55,765 nt of DNA. Source: Candidatus Anoxychlamydiales bacterium. Its GTDB lineage: Bacteria > Chlamydiota > Chlamydiia > Chlamydiales > SM23-39. The DNA lies in NCBI GenBank assembly GCA_011065125.1, contig JAAKFI010000006.1, positions 1 through 55,765 of the forward strand, written 5' to 3'. The position numbers and the translations under genes are program-made. Below the pieces are notes generated by a model. That model worked only from the letters and a program-made list of their open reading frames with translations. It had not been told where the DNA came from and searched no databases. Numbering within the stretch: position 1 is the first letter of the stretch; every line of letters begins with the position of its first letter. Of the stretch, positions 17,570 to 25,499 are shown piece by piece.

Positions 17570-19135
17570 TTAATATTTTCTTTCTAAACAAACAGAAAAG
17601 CTTAAATTATTTAAATTAACAGCAAATGTTTTCTCATTTTCTAAAACATTATCTGCAATTATTTTTGAAGAATGAAGAGAAGAATCTTTAATTAAATTTT
17701 TTAAAAATGAAAGTTTTTGTTCTTCTATTTTAGTGGAATGAAAAATTAATTTATCTTTTATATTGAAATTTGATTTTATTTCTACAAATGAAAAATCTAC
17801 GTCTTTCCCCAAAAGTTCATTTGAAGTTTTTAAATTTATAACTTTATTTGAACTCTCTTGCAAATGGAATAAATTAAAGCCCTCACTTGCGGAAAACATA
17901 CAAGAATCATCATTGAAATTAAGTAAAATAAAAGAAAATTCAAAATTATCTTTCATTGGATCTGAAAAAACATGCCTATTAATATTTGATAATAAATCAA
18001 CAAAAGAAAAGTCTTCTTTAAAATAAGATTCTATTTTAGCTTTGAAAAAACCTCTGAAAGAACAAAGATGAATTAAAGATTCAATATTAGAGTTTTCAGG
18101 TTTTACAAAACTAATTAATAAAATATTTTCTGTGATGTTTATCGCATCTAGATAAACACCGCCCATAGAAATACCATTTTTTTTAGAAATAGCAAAATCA
18201 ATTCTTGAATGAGTTATCTCATTAGGGAGTAGTATTTTTTCAATATTTTCTATTGCTTTATAAATTTCATCTTCTTGATCTTCTATTTTTATTTCTTTTT
18301 TTTCATCATAGGTTTTTAAATATTCAGAAATATCAGTTATGAAATCTACAATATCCTGATATCTTTTTTTAGGATCAATTTCAAGTGCTTTTGATAAAAT
18401 TTTTCTTAGTTTTTTTTCTATTAAATTTAAATGAACAACACCATGGGATAATTTCCCTAAAACAAGTTCATATGTAATTATTCCAAGAGAATATATATCC
18501 GAATTGGCTTTTACTTTTTTAGGATCTTTTTTTTGCTCAGGGCTCATATAAATTGGAGTTCCCATTATAATTTTTCTTTTAGTAATCCTTTCATCTTCAG
18601 TTTTTTTAAGCTGTGCTATACCAAAATCAATTACTTTAACTTCACCAGTTTCAGTAATTATTATATTTTCAGGTTTTAAATCTCTATGAACGATATTACA
18701 TGTATGTAAGTGACAAAGAGCGTAAGACACTTGTAATATTATCTCGAGCGCTTTTTTAGTTGATAAGGACTTTTCTAAAAGGAACTGTTTTAAAGATATT
18801 CCTTGCACAAATTCCATCGCAATATAAAGTCCTTTATCCCATTTTCCTTGGCCATATAGTTTTATTATATTTGGGTGGTTAGATAGACTAATTATTTCGG
18901 ATTCTTTTAAAAATCTATCTATCATCTCTTTGTTTTCTATAAATTTAGGGGAAAGAGCTTTGATAACAATAGATCTTTTAGTTTCTGGATGAACTCCTAA
19001 ATATAAAATACTCATACCTCCTTTTTTGAGAAGGGATTCAATTTTATAAGGTCCTATCTGTTTTGGTAGAATAGTATATTTTTCTATTTTAGCGGTTGGA
19101 AGTGTTGGTGTATCTGAAATATTTTTATCTATCAT
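17570..19135 (-). CDS. pkn5: Ser/Thr protein kinase Pkn5 with SpoIIE/PP2C-like tail
   Basis: Hanks-type kinase, 521 residues. Residues about 28-285 form the kinase: a modified glycine loop (KKGGMSILYLG), VIK with Lys59, HRDLKPEN (Asp152) and DFG (Asp170), then GTPIYMSPEQ. All catalytic residues appear intact, so activity is expected. Residues about 310-520 resemble a SpoIIE/PP2C phosphatase fold (GGVYLDAINIT, FSFILLNFNDDSCMFSASEG, LIFHST), but the metal-binding positions look lost (GGVYLD in place of GGDYYD; no TDG). It corresponds to CT673, a predicted secreted kinase encoded beside cdsC. The start follows TAAGGTAAAATT. There is no membrane anchor, consistent with a cytosolic or T3S-exported protein. 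Confidence 0.9.
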   Translation of the reverse strand: MIDKNISDTPTLPTAKIEKYTILPKQIGPYKIESLLKKGGMSILYLGVHPETKRSIVIKALSPKFIENKEMIDRFLKESEIISLSNHPNIIKLYGQGKWDKGLYIAMEFVQGISLKQFLLEKSLSTKKALEIILQVSYALCHLHTCNIVHRDLKPENIIITETGEVKVIDFGIAQLKKTEDERITKRKIIMGTPIYMSPEQKKDPKKVKANSDIYSLGIITYELVLGKLSHGVVHLNLIEKKLRKILSKALEIDPKKRYQDIVDFITDISEYLKTYDEKKEIKIEDQEDEIYKAIENIEKILLPNEITHSRIDFAISKKNGISMGGVYLDAINITENILLISFVKPENSNIESLIHLCSFRGFFKAKIESYFKEDFSFVDLLSNINRHVFSDPMKDNFEFSFILLNFNDDSCMFSASEGFNLFHLQESSNKVINLKTSNELLGKDVDFSFVEIKSNFNIKDKLIFHSTKIEEQKLSFLKNLIKDSSLHSSKIIADNVLENEKTFAVNLNNLSFSVCLERKY

Positions 19136-19206
19136 AATTTTACCTTAAATTAATAATACTATTTTTATAATTTAGTTCTATACATTTAAGGTTTTTATAA
19201 TTCTTT

Positions 19207-19845
19207 TCAAAGTTTTCTATTTTCCGAAAGTTCTCTTTGATTCCAAAGTTCTATGAACGTACAACCATAATAATTTTTTATAGTTTTAAGAACTGCAATC
19301 TCATTAGCATCTAAATCTTTAAATAATTCAAACAAATCAAAAATATTAAAAAATTGAGCAAAGGTATGTAAAATTGTATTTTGAGTATTTAAATCATGAG
19401 TTCTTAAAAATTCAAATTTTTCTTCTTTTGTAAAAAAAGAAAGTAAATATATTATTACATCGGCTCTATTACTCCAAATAGCTTTATCTATTACTGTTTG
19501 GTTATCTAGATCTTTAATTTTTATTAAAGATCTTTTTGATTCTAAAGTTTGCAGATAATTTATAGCTTCTTTAACTAAAACTAATATTATAAGATCGTTT
19601 TTAGGGATTATATTTTGATTAAAAATAATATGAAGGGGAGTTGCTGATCTTAATTTGTGGAACTCTAAATAGTGTATATAATCTTCAATAAATTTAAATT
19701 TTCCATCAATTAAAGCTTGCCAGGGATTTGGTATAGATTCTAAATAGTGATACTTAACTAAATGAGGAATATTTGGATCTTTCAAAGTATCTTTAAATCC
19801 AGGATTTGAAAATAAAGCTCTAGAACAACTTATTTGAAGTGACAT
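19207..19845 (-). CDS. ankyrin-like protein inserted between pkn5 and cdsQ
   Basis: 212 residues, no signal peptide. Several stretches look like ankyrin helices and turns: LRSATPLHIIFN, DLDNQTVIDKAI followed by RADVIIYLLSF, and LNTQNTILHTFAQF. In Chlamydia pkn5 follows cdsQ directly, so this is an insertion into a conserved block. Together with the eukaryotic-like repeats, that makes it a candidate effector (inference). The ATG has no ribosome site; a hairpin with a T run ends 4 bases before it, so expression could be post-transcriptionally limited or the true start could be internal. Confidence 0.65.
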   Translation of the reverse strand: MSLQISCSRALFSNPGFKDTLKDPNIPHLVKYHYLESIPNPWQALIDGKFKFIEDYIHYLEFHKLRSATPLHIIFNQNIIPKNDLIILVLVKEAINYLQTLESKRSLIKIKDLDNQTVIDKAIWSNRADVIIYLLSFFTKEEKFEFLRTHDLNTQNTILHTFAQFFNIFDLFELFKDLDANEIAVLKTIKNYYGCTFIELWNQRELSENRKL

Positions 19846-19849
19846 AAAA

Positions 19850-19879
19850 AACTCTATTTTGATTAAAAAAAATAGAGTT
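19850..19879 (-). terminator. hairpin with T run after cdsQ
   Basis: Minus-strand arms AACTCTATTTT and AAAATAGAGTT (11 bp, perfect) around an 8-base loop, followed by TTTTTT that runs up to the ATG of the ankyrin-like gene. It fits an intrinsic terminator closing the cdsD-to-cdsQ operon, or an attenuator in front of the inserted gene. Confidence 0.65.
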
Positions 19880-19942
19880 ATAGAAAATATATGGATTTTA
19901 TTAAAGAGTAAATTTTATTTTTTTTCATTTTGAACTTTTTTA

Positions 19943-21067
19943 TCAGCCCATTTCAGTAATTCTAATTCCTAAAGTCTCTCCTAAATTAACAAGCTCTGCT
20001 CTTCCAATTTTTTGACCATTAACACTTAAATCAACCCCTTGTTCTGGATGAACGGATAGATCTAATATATTGCCAGGTTGCATGTTCATTAATTTATCTA
20101 AAGAAATTTTAAATCTTGCAGCTTCAACTGTTAAAGTAATTGGCATGTTTTGAAGAGGTGATGGATTTTCTTCTTGATTACTTACTTCAACAATTTCTTC
20201 ATTTGTTATTTCTTCATCTAACTTTGGTATGTCTTTTTCTTTCATATTTTTATTTTCCTCGAAATAGTTTGCAAAATCTAAAATTTTGATTTTACTTTTT
20301 GATATTTTAGCTTGGAATATAGGCAAGTTTTGAAGCAATAAAGTTGCTTTACCTTTTGAATGCACAATGTCATATGTACTCTTATCTAAAATCACAAAAT
20401 CATTGGGTTTGATTTTTTTGAAATCTTCATAGGATAAGGTTACATGCGCAATTTGTGCATTTAAAGTTACCATTAAAGATTTAGATATTTTTTTAGCATA
20501 AACAGGCAGGGTATTAATAAAATATTTATTCCAATTTTTTTTAAATTCATTTGTAATTAAGAGTCTTGGGGAAATTTCTTTATTATTTATATTAACATTG
20601 AAATCAAGGCTTATCATGTTTTTATTTTCTAAAGATTTTTCAACTAAATTTATGCTCAAATCTTCAAAAAAATTCATATCTTTTAAATAGTTTAAAACAT
20701 TTAATATAAAATATCTGTAAAAGCCCTCTTTTAAAACAGGTGTAGTAAATGGTTTTTCATTTGGAGCTATTAAGTTTTGAGTTAAAATATCAATATCTTC
20801 ATTCGATAAAAGTAAAAATATTGTTCCGTCTAAATCTTTAGATTCAAAAGATAAATAAGTATAATCTTTAAAAGAATCTGTTGCTTCCTCTAAAGATTTT
20901 ACAGATGGTTTTTTTGAAATTATTTTTAGAGTATCTAATTTAAATTTATTTGCTATCAAGGAAGAAAATTCATCAAAATTAAATGGTTTTATTCTAAGAA
21001 GAGGAATATTACTTAAGTTTAATAAACTTTTATCTATTTGTTTTAACCATGAATAATTAGTTTGCAT
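19943..21067 (-). CDS. cdsQ: T3SS cytoplasmic C-ring/sorting platform protein CdsQ (SctQ)
   Basis: Sorting-platform protein of the injectisome, related to flagellar FliM/FliN. The C-terminal ~70 residues of 374 form a SpoA domain: ITLTVEAARFKISLDKLMNM, then DLSVHPEQGVDLSVNGQKIGRAELVNLGE in two runs, ending GIRITEMG. A second, weaker SpoA-like stretch (VTLNAQIAHVTLSYEDFKK) lies near residues 200-260. The start follows TAGGTAAAAAT. It sits 8 bases after cdsP, in the CT672 position. It should interact with CdsN and the base of CdsD. The N-terminal half is poorly conserved, as is usual for SctQ. Confidence 0.88.
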   Translation of the reverse strand: MQTNYSWLKQIDKSLLNLSNIPLLRIKPFNFDEFSSLIANKFKLDTLKIISKKPSVKSLEEATDSFKDYTYLSFESKDLDGTIFLLLSNEDIDILTQNLIAPNEKPFTTPVLKEGFYRYFILNVLNYLKDMNFFEDLSINLVEKSLENKNMISLDFNVNINNKEISPRLLITNEFKKNWNKYFINTLPVYAKKISKSLMVTLNAQIAHVTLSYEDFKKIKPNDFVILDKSTYDIVHSKGKATLLLQNLPIFQAKISKSKIKILDFANYFEENKNMKEKDIPKLDEEITNEEIVEVSNQEENPSPLQNMPITLTVEAARFKISLDKLMNMQPGNILDLSVHPEQGVDLSVNGQKIGRAELVNLGETLGIRITEMG

Positions 21068-21075
21068 ATTTTTAC

Positions 21076-22032
21076 CTATTTTGATGATCCTAAATCTGTG
21101 TCTTTAGATCCAGTTTTTTCTTTTCTTTTAAATAAAGGTCTTTCGTACTCCGCTTCTAATCTATTTACTTGAAAAGAAAAATTTCCTTTTTTAAAAGAAT
21201 TATAAAGTCCTTCTAAGTTTTCATTAAACATTGATACTGCTTGATTTGGACCTTTTAAAATTATGTTATATGAATTAGGAGCTGTTGAATATCTATCTAA
21301 TGTAATTGTAGATCCGTAAAATATTGAATTTTGAAATGCTTTAGAATCTAATATAACTTCTGTTTTAGTAAGTCCTGAAGATTCTATATGTATAATAGTT
21401 CCTACCATTTTTTGAAAAAGAGGAGAAATATCAGAGTGCAGATAAGGAGTTAATGGGCTAGTTAATGCATGAGCCTTTAGCGCTATTTCTTTTGGGAATT
21501 CTTGCAATACAGAAGGCATCTGAGATGGATGAATTTTTTCTTTGGATTCATCAAAACTTTTCTCTTTTTCTACATCTTTTTGTTTGTAAAGTCCTTTTTC
21601 TTCTTTTATTTTAACTTCTTCTTTTTTTTCTTTTGGTTCTTTAGTAGTAATTTTTTCTTCTTCTTTTTTAAAAGGAACTATCTCTTCTTTTTTCTTATGT
21701 TTTTTATGATGTGTTTTTTTCGCTTTTTGAGCTTCATCTATAGGCCCTTCCTCAAAAGTCTCATCATCTTTAGGCTGCTTGCTTTTGTATGCTTCATCAG
21801 GAGAGGGGAAGCTAGGTGGAGGTGGAGCTTCAAAGTCAGTTTTATCAACATCTTCTTTTTCAAAACCTTTTTCGTATTTTCTTTTTCTTTTTCCTTCAAA
21901 TTCAGATTCCTTTGCTTTTTTAACTGCTCTTTTGTATTCATCAGAATCAGGTCTAGATTTTTTCTTATTTTTATCTGGCTCTTTTGGTCCTGTTGTTCCT
22001 ATTTTTTCTACCATGTCATCACCTGCATCCAT
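21076..22032 (-). CDS. cdsP: T3SS CdsP (SctP-like needle-length/substrate switch candidate)
   Basis: Corresponds by position to CT671. The first ~165 of 318 residues are very rich in Lys and Glu with proline-rich APPPPSFPSPDEA, clearly disordered. The C-terminal half (about 170-300) is folded and includes a strand-rich stretch (MVGTIIHIESSGLTKTEVILD, split here as MVGTIIHIES and KTEVILD), as expected for the SctP/FliK C-terminal switch domain. Two starts compete: ATG at 22032 without a ribosome site, and ATG at 22014 preceded by AGGTGA. The latter would shorten the protein by 6 residues. It lies between cdsO (8 bases) and cdsQ. The SctP role is inferred mainly from operon position. Confidence 0.75.
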   Translation of the reverse strand: MDAGDDMVEKIGTTGPKEPDKNKKKSRPDSDEYKRAVKKAKESEFEGKRKRKYEKGFEKEDVDKTDFEAPPPPSFPSPDEAYKSKQPKDDETFEEGPIDEAQKAKKTHHKKHKKKEEIVPFKKEEEKITTKEPKEKKEEVKIKEEKGLYKQKDVEKEKSFDESKEKIHPSQMPSVLQEFPKEIALKAHALTSPLTPYLHSDISPLFQKMVGTIIHIESSGLTKTEVILDSKAFQNSIFYGSTITLDRYSTAPNSYNIILKGPNQAVSMFNENLEGLYNSFKKGNFSFQVNRLEAEYERPLFKRKEKTGSKDTDLGSSK

Positions 22033-22040
22033 AATTTATA

Positions 22041-22553
22041 TTAACTTTTTTTCTTATTATCTTTTACTTTTTTTTGTCTTATATGTCTAGCTGCGCTAAT
22101 TTCATCTAAATGTTTATCTTCTTCTAGAGAAGCAAGATATGCCATCTCTTTTTTCCACTTTTTTTTATGGATATCTAATTTTTCTACATCTTTTTGTTTT
22201 TGAAATAGATCTTTTCTTGCAATCTCCACATTTTTAATTGCTTCATCTACATTTTTTTGTTGTTTATCTACTTTATTTTCTTCAACTTCTAGTTTTTCTT
22301 TAGCTACATTTAAGTATCTTTTCATATCTATTATTTTATTAGTTTTTTCTCCTTCATCTAATGAATCTCGAAGTTGCTGTAATTTTTCTTCTTTATGTTT
22401 TAAGGCTTTATCTCTTATTTTTTCAGCTTTTAATAATAAATCTTCTTCTCTTTTTAAAATGGCTTTTTTTTCTTCTAAAACTTTAGCAGCCATTTCAAAT
22501 CTTTTTTTCTTAATTGTAATTAGTTGATTTAAAGGATAATTTAAATTTTCCAT
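22041..22553 (-). CDS. cdsO: T3SS stalk protein CdsO (SctO/YscO-FliJ family)
   Basis: 170 residues, almost all predicted coiled coil with heptads of K, E and L (KVLEEKKAILKREEDLLLKA and similar). This is the size and character of SctO/FliJ, which forms the central stalk inside the hexameric ATPase. It follows cdsN by 5 bases and precedes cdsP, exactly as CT670 does in Chlamydia. Coiled-coil proteins cannot be identified from sequence alone, so the assignment rests on size plus synteny. No separate ribosome site is seen; translational coupling to cdsN is likely. Confidence 0.83.
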   Translation of the reverse strand: MENLNYPLNQLITIKKKRFEMAAKVLEEKKAILKREEDLLLKAEKIRDKALKHKEEKLQQLRDSLDEGEKTNKIIDMKRYLNVAKEKLEVEENKVDKQQKNVDEAIKNVEIARKDLFQKQKDVEKLDIHKKKWKKEMAYLASLEEDKHLDEISAARHIRQKKVKDNKKKS

Positions 22554-22558
22554 AATGG

Positions 22559-23875
22559 TTATGGGAAGAGTGTTTTCATGTAATTTAAAGTATCTTCGAA
22601 AGTAGAAGGTTCATCTACTTTTTGTTTTAAAAAATTATTTACTTTATCAATAAACTTTATAGCAAAATCAGCTTCTTTATCAGATCCTGGTTTATATTCT
22701 CCAATCCTAATTAAAAGTTCATTTTTTTCGTAATTTGCTAAAACTTGTCTTATCGTATCAATTATTTTTTGATGGTCTTTTGATGTGATTGCATTAATAA
22801 GTCTGCTAATTGAGGCTAATATATCAATTGCTGGATAGTGATTTTTTTGTGCAAGAGTATTTGACAAGACAATATGCCCATCTAAAATAGATTTGGTTTC
22901 ATCAGAAATAGGCTCGTTTATATCATCTCCTGCAACTAAAATAGTATAAAAAGCTGTAATTGATCCAACATCTGAATTTCCTGATCTTTCAAGTAGCCTA
23001 GGAAGTGTTGCAAATACAGAAGGAGTATACCCTGCTCTAGCGGGAGGTTCTCCTGCAGCTAATCCTATTTCACGTATAGCTCTTGCAAATCTAGTAATTG
23101 AATCCATCATTAATACAACAGATTTTCCCTTATCCCTAAAATACTCTGCAATAGCTGTTCCAACATATGCCGCATTGATTCTAAGCTGAGCTGCTTGATC
23201 TGATGTAGATACTATTACAACAGATCTTTTAAGACCCTCTTCACCTAGATCATTTTTTATAAATTCTCTAACTTCTCTCCCTCTCTCTCCAATTAAGGAA
23301 ATTATATTTACATCAGCATCTGAATTTCTAGCTATCATTCCAAGTAGAGTAGATTTACCAACACCTGCTCCTGCAAATATCCCAATTCTTTGTCCTTTTC
23401 CACATGTAAGCACTCCATCTATTGCTTTAACACCTGTAGAAATAGGCTCAGTTATTATTTTTCTTTTAAGTGGGTGTGGAGGGGGATTTATTACGGAATA
23501 ACTATCTTCAAGATCTAGTTTTTCATTGTCATCTAAATCAATTGGCTCGCCCAGACCATTTAATACTCTGCCTAATAGTTGATCTCCAACTTTTATGCGC
23601 ATTGGCATTCTAAGAGGGATAACTTCAGAAGAAGGACCAATACCTTGCATATCAGCTAGAGGTGATAAAAAAACTTCGTCTTTTGTGAATCCAACAACTT
23701 CTGCAATTAATGGATCTTTTTCTCTTTTTATTAAACAAACCTCTCCCATTTTTACTTGTGGGATAACAGCTTTGATGAGCATTCCAACTACTTCTGTAAT
23801 TCTACCATGTACAGTTGTAATTTCTATATCGTCTAAGTGAGATAAGATCTTGTCAATTGATTCATTGTTTTCCAT
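22559..23875 (-). CDS. cdsN: T3SS ATPase CdsN (SctN)
   Basis: Hexameric ATPase that unfolds and detaches substrates from chaperones at the injectisome base. 438 residues. Walker A is GAGVGKST (169-176) and the catalytic glutamate motif GERGREV follows. The Walker B strand SVVLMMDSITRFARA and the DDINEPISDETKSILDGHI loop also match the F1/FliI/SctN family. The N-terminal beta-barrel contains TTVHGRITEVVGMLIKA. The start is 6 bases after the preceding gene's stop. It corresponds to CT669. This is the most conserved gene of the block and anchors the identification of its neighbours. Confidence 0.97.
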   Translation of the reverse strand: MENNESIDKILSHLDDIEITTVHGRITEVVGMLIKAVIPQVKMGEVCLIKREKDPLIAEVVGFTKDEVFLSPLADMQGIGPSSEVIPLRMPMRIKVGDQLLGRVLNGLGEPIDLDDNEKLDLEDSYSVINPPPHPLKRKIITEPISTGVKAIDGVLTCGKGQRIGIFAGAGVGKSTLLGMIARNSDADVNIISLIGERGREVREFIKNDLGEEGLKRSVVIVSTSDQAAQLRINAAYVGTAIAEYFRDKGKSVVLMMDSITRFARAIREIGLAAGEPPARAGYTPSVFATLPRLLERSGNSDVGSITAFYTILVAGDDINEPISDETKSILDGHIVLSNTLAQKNHYPAIDILASISRLINAITSKDHQKIIDTIRQVLANYEKNELLIRIGEYKPGSDKEADFAIKFIDKVNNFLKQKVDEPSTFEDTLNYMKTLFP

Positions 23876-23881
23876 AAAAAT

Positions 23882-24526
23882 CTACAATTGGATATCCATC
23901 ATCCGTTTTAAGGCGTCTACCGTTTTGCTTAATAGTATAGATGAATATTCCATTTCTTGTTGAGCTTGCGCTAACTTTATTTGAATTAATAAAAGATCGC
24001 CTGGCTGAAGTTTAGTTCCGTCAGTATTTAGTTTTTTTAATTGCTCTTGTGCTGAGACTAATTGATTTTGACCGTCTGTCACCATAGCTAAATATCTAGC
24101 AAGAGGATTTGCGTTAGCAGAAACTTGAGTATTTTCTGGCACCGTAGCTCCCATTTTTTCTGCCGCTGCTTGTAGATGATCATTTGCAGTTGATAATTTA
24201 GAGTTTAATAAGTTTTCTTGTGACTTTTTAAATTTTAAATTAGGAGTTTTAAGTTGGTTTTGAACATTTCCAAGAGTGTCTCTCATATTTTGTGTTTGAG
24301 ATAAAAGAGTTTGAAAATTAGGTGTTGTTGAAATTGTTTCTTTAGATGCTAAATCCATAGGAGAGATTTGTGAGCTGCTAGATGAGCTGGGAGCACTAGG
24401 AGCTGTCTCTTTATAACTTTCAAAAGTAGATTTATCAGGTATGTTTTTTGTACCTTCTATGGATTTATCAGGCCTAATTTTACCAGGGCCTTCAGATCTA
24501 GTTGGATCAATCGGAGGATTTGGCAT
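23882..24526 (-). CDS. CT668-position T3SS protein, candidate inner rod (SctI)
   Basis: 214 residues. The N-terminal 80 are Pro/Ser-rich and disordered (APSAPSSSSSSQISP), typical of a T3S substrate. The last ~45 residues are amphipathic: LLLIQIKLAQAQQEMEYSSI, then LLSKTVDALKRMMDIQL. That ending resembles the C-terminal polymerising helix of SctI inner-rod proteins (pattern L-x-x-Q-x-x-x-x-x-x-x-x-x-x-S-K-x-x-x-x-x-x-K-x-x-x-x-x-Q). The position between CdsG and CdsN equals CT668. The rod assignment is inference; the gene's membership in the T3SS operon is solid. Confidence 0.7.
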   Translation of the reverse strand: MPNPPIDPTRSEGPGKIRPDKSIEGTKNIPDKSTFESYKETAPSAPSSSSSSQISPMDLASKETISTTPNFQTLLSQTQNMRDTLGNVQNQLKTPNLKFKKSQENLLNSKLSTANDHLQAAAEKMGATVPENTQVSANANPLARYLAMVTDGQNQLVSAQEQLKKLNTDGTKLQPGDLLLIQIKLAQAQQEMEYSSILLSKTVDALKRMMDIQL

Positions 24527-24529
24527 AAA

Positions 24530-24964
24530 TTAATCCTTTTTTTTCTTTTTGCCTTCAACTGGACTAGGTTCTTTTTTTACGAATCTATCCACAAAATCAA
24601 GGGCTATTTGAGCTAACTTTTTAATATCAGCATTATCTGATTTTAAATTTTGTTCTAATAAATTTTCACCTTTATTTAAATCATTAGGTGTCATTGAAAG
24701 CGCTATTCCCATAAATGTTTTAGCCATTTCATTTTTTGGATCTTCTTTTAAAACACCTTCAAATAAAGTAATTGCTTTTTTTAGCTCTAATTTATGTAAG
24801 TGTAAATATCCAAATCCAATTTTACTAAGTGGATTTTTGTTATTTAAAATTTCTGCTGCTTTAAATAATCTAATAGAAGACTCTTCATCCATTTGATTTA
24901 CAGCAATAAAGCCAGATTCCAAAAGCAAGAAGAAATCTTGGCTATATTTTTCTAATACGCTCAT
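24530..24964 (-). CDS. cdsG: T3SS needle co-chaperone CdsG (TPR, CT667 type)
   Basis: 144 residues of helical TPR-like repeats: SGFIAVNQMDEESSIRLFKA, then LHKLELKKAITLFEGVLKE and the next helix pair, with a Lys-rich tail. SctG/PscG-type proteins are TPR chaperones that, with SctE, keep the needle subunit monomeric. In Chlamydia CT665 and CT667 are reported to be the chaperone pair for the CdsF needle, and the same layout is seen here (CdsE 25247, CdsF 24986, CdsG 24530). It starts 21 bases after the cdsF stop. Confidence 0.8.
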   Translation of the reverse strand: MSVLEKYSQDFFLLLESGFIAVNQMDEESSIRLFKAAEILNNKNPLSKIGFGYLHLHKLELKKAITLFEGVLKEDPKNEMAKTFMGIALSMTPNDLNKGENLLEQNLKSDNADIKKLAQIALDFVDRFVKKEPSPVEGKKKKKD

Positions 24965-24985
24965 TTTTTTTACCTTTTAGTTTAA

Positions 24986-25231
24986 TTATCTACCTTGTTG
25001 GTTTGATACAGCATTATTTATAACTTTATTTACCTGATTTATCATGTTTGATATAGATTCTCCAATTTGTGTTACTTGGCTCATTGAAAACTGTACAAGT
25101 AAAAATTTTCCAGGGGTAGCATGACAAATAGAACTTGCTAATCCTTTTACTTGCTGTACTACTCTAGACTGAAGTTTCACATAATTTTTTATCAAACTAG
25201 AAAAAGAAAGCGTTGCGCCTTTACCTATCAT
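24986..25231 (-). CDS. cdsF: T3SS needle subunit CdsF (SctF)
   Basis: 81 residues, helical, without signal peptide: the size of a needle monomer. It ends in a polymerisation-type helix (SMSQVTQIGESISNMINQVN, then KVINNAVSNQQGR). A single Cys is present in SICHATPGK; CdsF of Chlamydia is also cysteine-containing. GGAG sits 6 bases before the ATG, one of the better ribosome sites of the operon, as expected for a protein needed in many copies. It lies between the two chaperone genes. It corresponds to CT666. Confidence 0.85.
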   Translation of the reverse strand: MIGKGATLSFSSLIKNYVKLQSRVVQQVKGLASSICHATPGKFLLVQFSMSQVTQIGESISNMINQVNKVINNAVSNQQGR

Positions 25232-25246
25232 TTTATGCTCCGTGTT

Positions 25247-25480
25247 TTATGATTTAATAGCTTTTTTTAATACTTTTGACATAGCTTGGTATCCTTGAAG
25301 TAAAACTCCAAGTTTATCTAAATCCTTTTTTTCAGCACCTTCTCTAAGATCATTTTTAATACTTGCTATATTCTCTTCTGTTTTTTTTAATAGTTCATCT
25401 GCTCTTTTAGGATTTTTTTTAAGATCGATTTCTAAATCAAAATCAAACTTATCATTTTTAGACCCTTCAAGTCCGTACAT
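25247..25480 (-). CDS. cdsE: T3SS needle chaperone CdsE (SctE-type/PscE-like, CT665)
   Basis: 77 residues, strongly charged and helical (LKKNPKRADELLKKTEENI and a second helix ending KVLKKAIKS). Size, helical-hairpin pattern and position directly before cdsF match CT665/CdsE, the small partner in the needle-subunit chaperone complex. AAGGAG precedes the ATG by about 7 bases. The short length makes a sequence-only call weak; synteny carries it. Confidence 0.78.
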   Translation of the reverse strand: MYGLEGSKNDKFDFDLEIDLKKNPKRADELLKKTEENIASIKNDLREGAEKKDLDKLGVLLQGYQAMSKVLKKAIKS

Positions 25481-25499
25481 ATTTATTCTCCTTATATTT

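Noticed and set aside
21502-22044. A 180-codon Phe-rich frame opposite cdsP, resembling a membrane protein
   Set aside because: It is the mirror of the Lys/Glu-rich part of cdsP. The sense-strand gene has synteny and operon support; the Phe runs are AAA/GAA codons read backwards.
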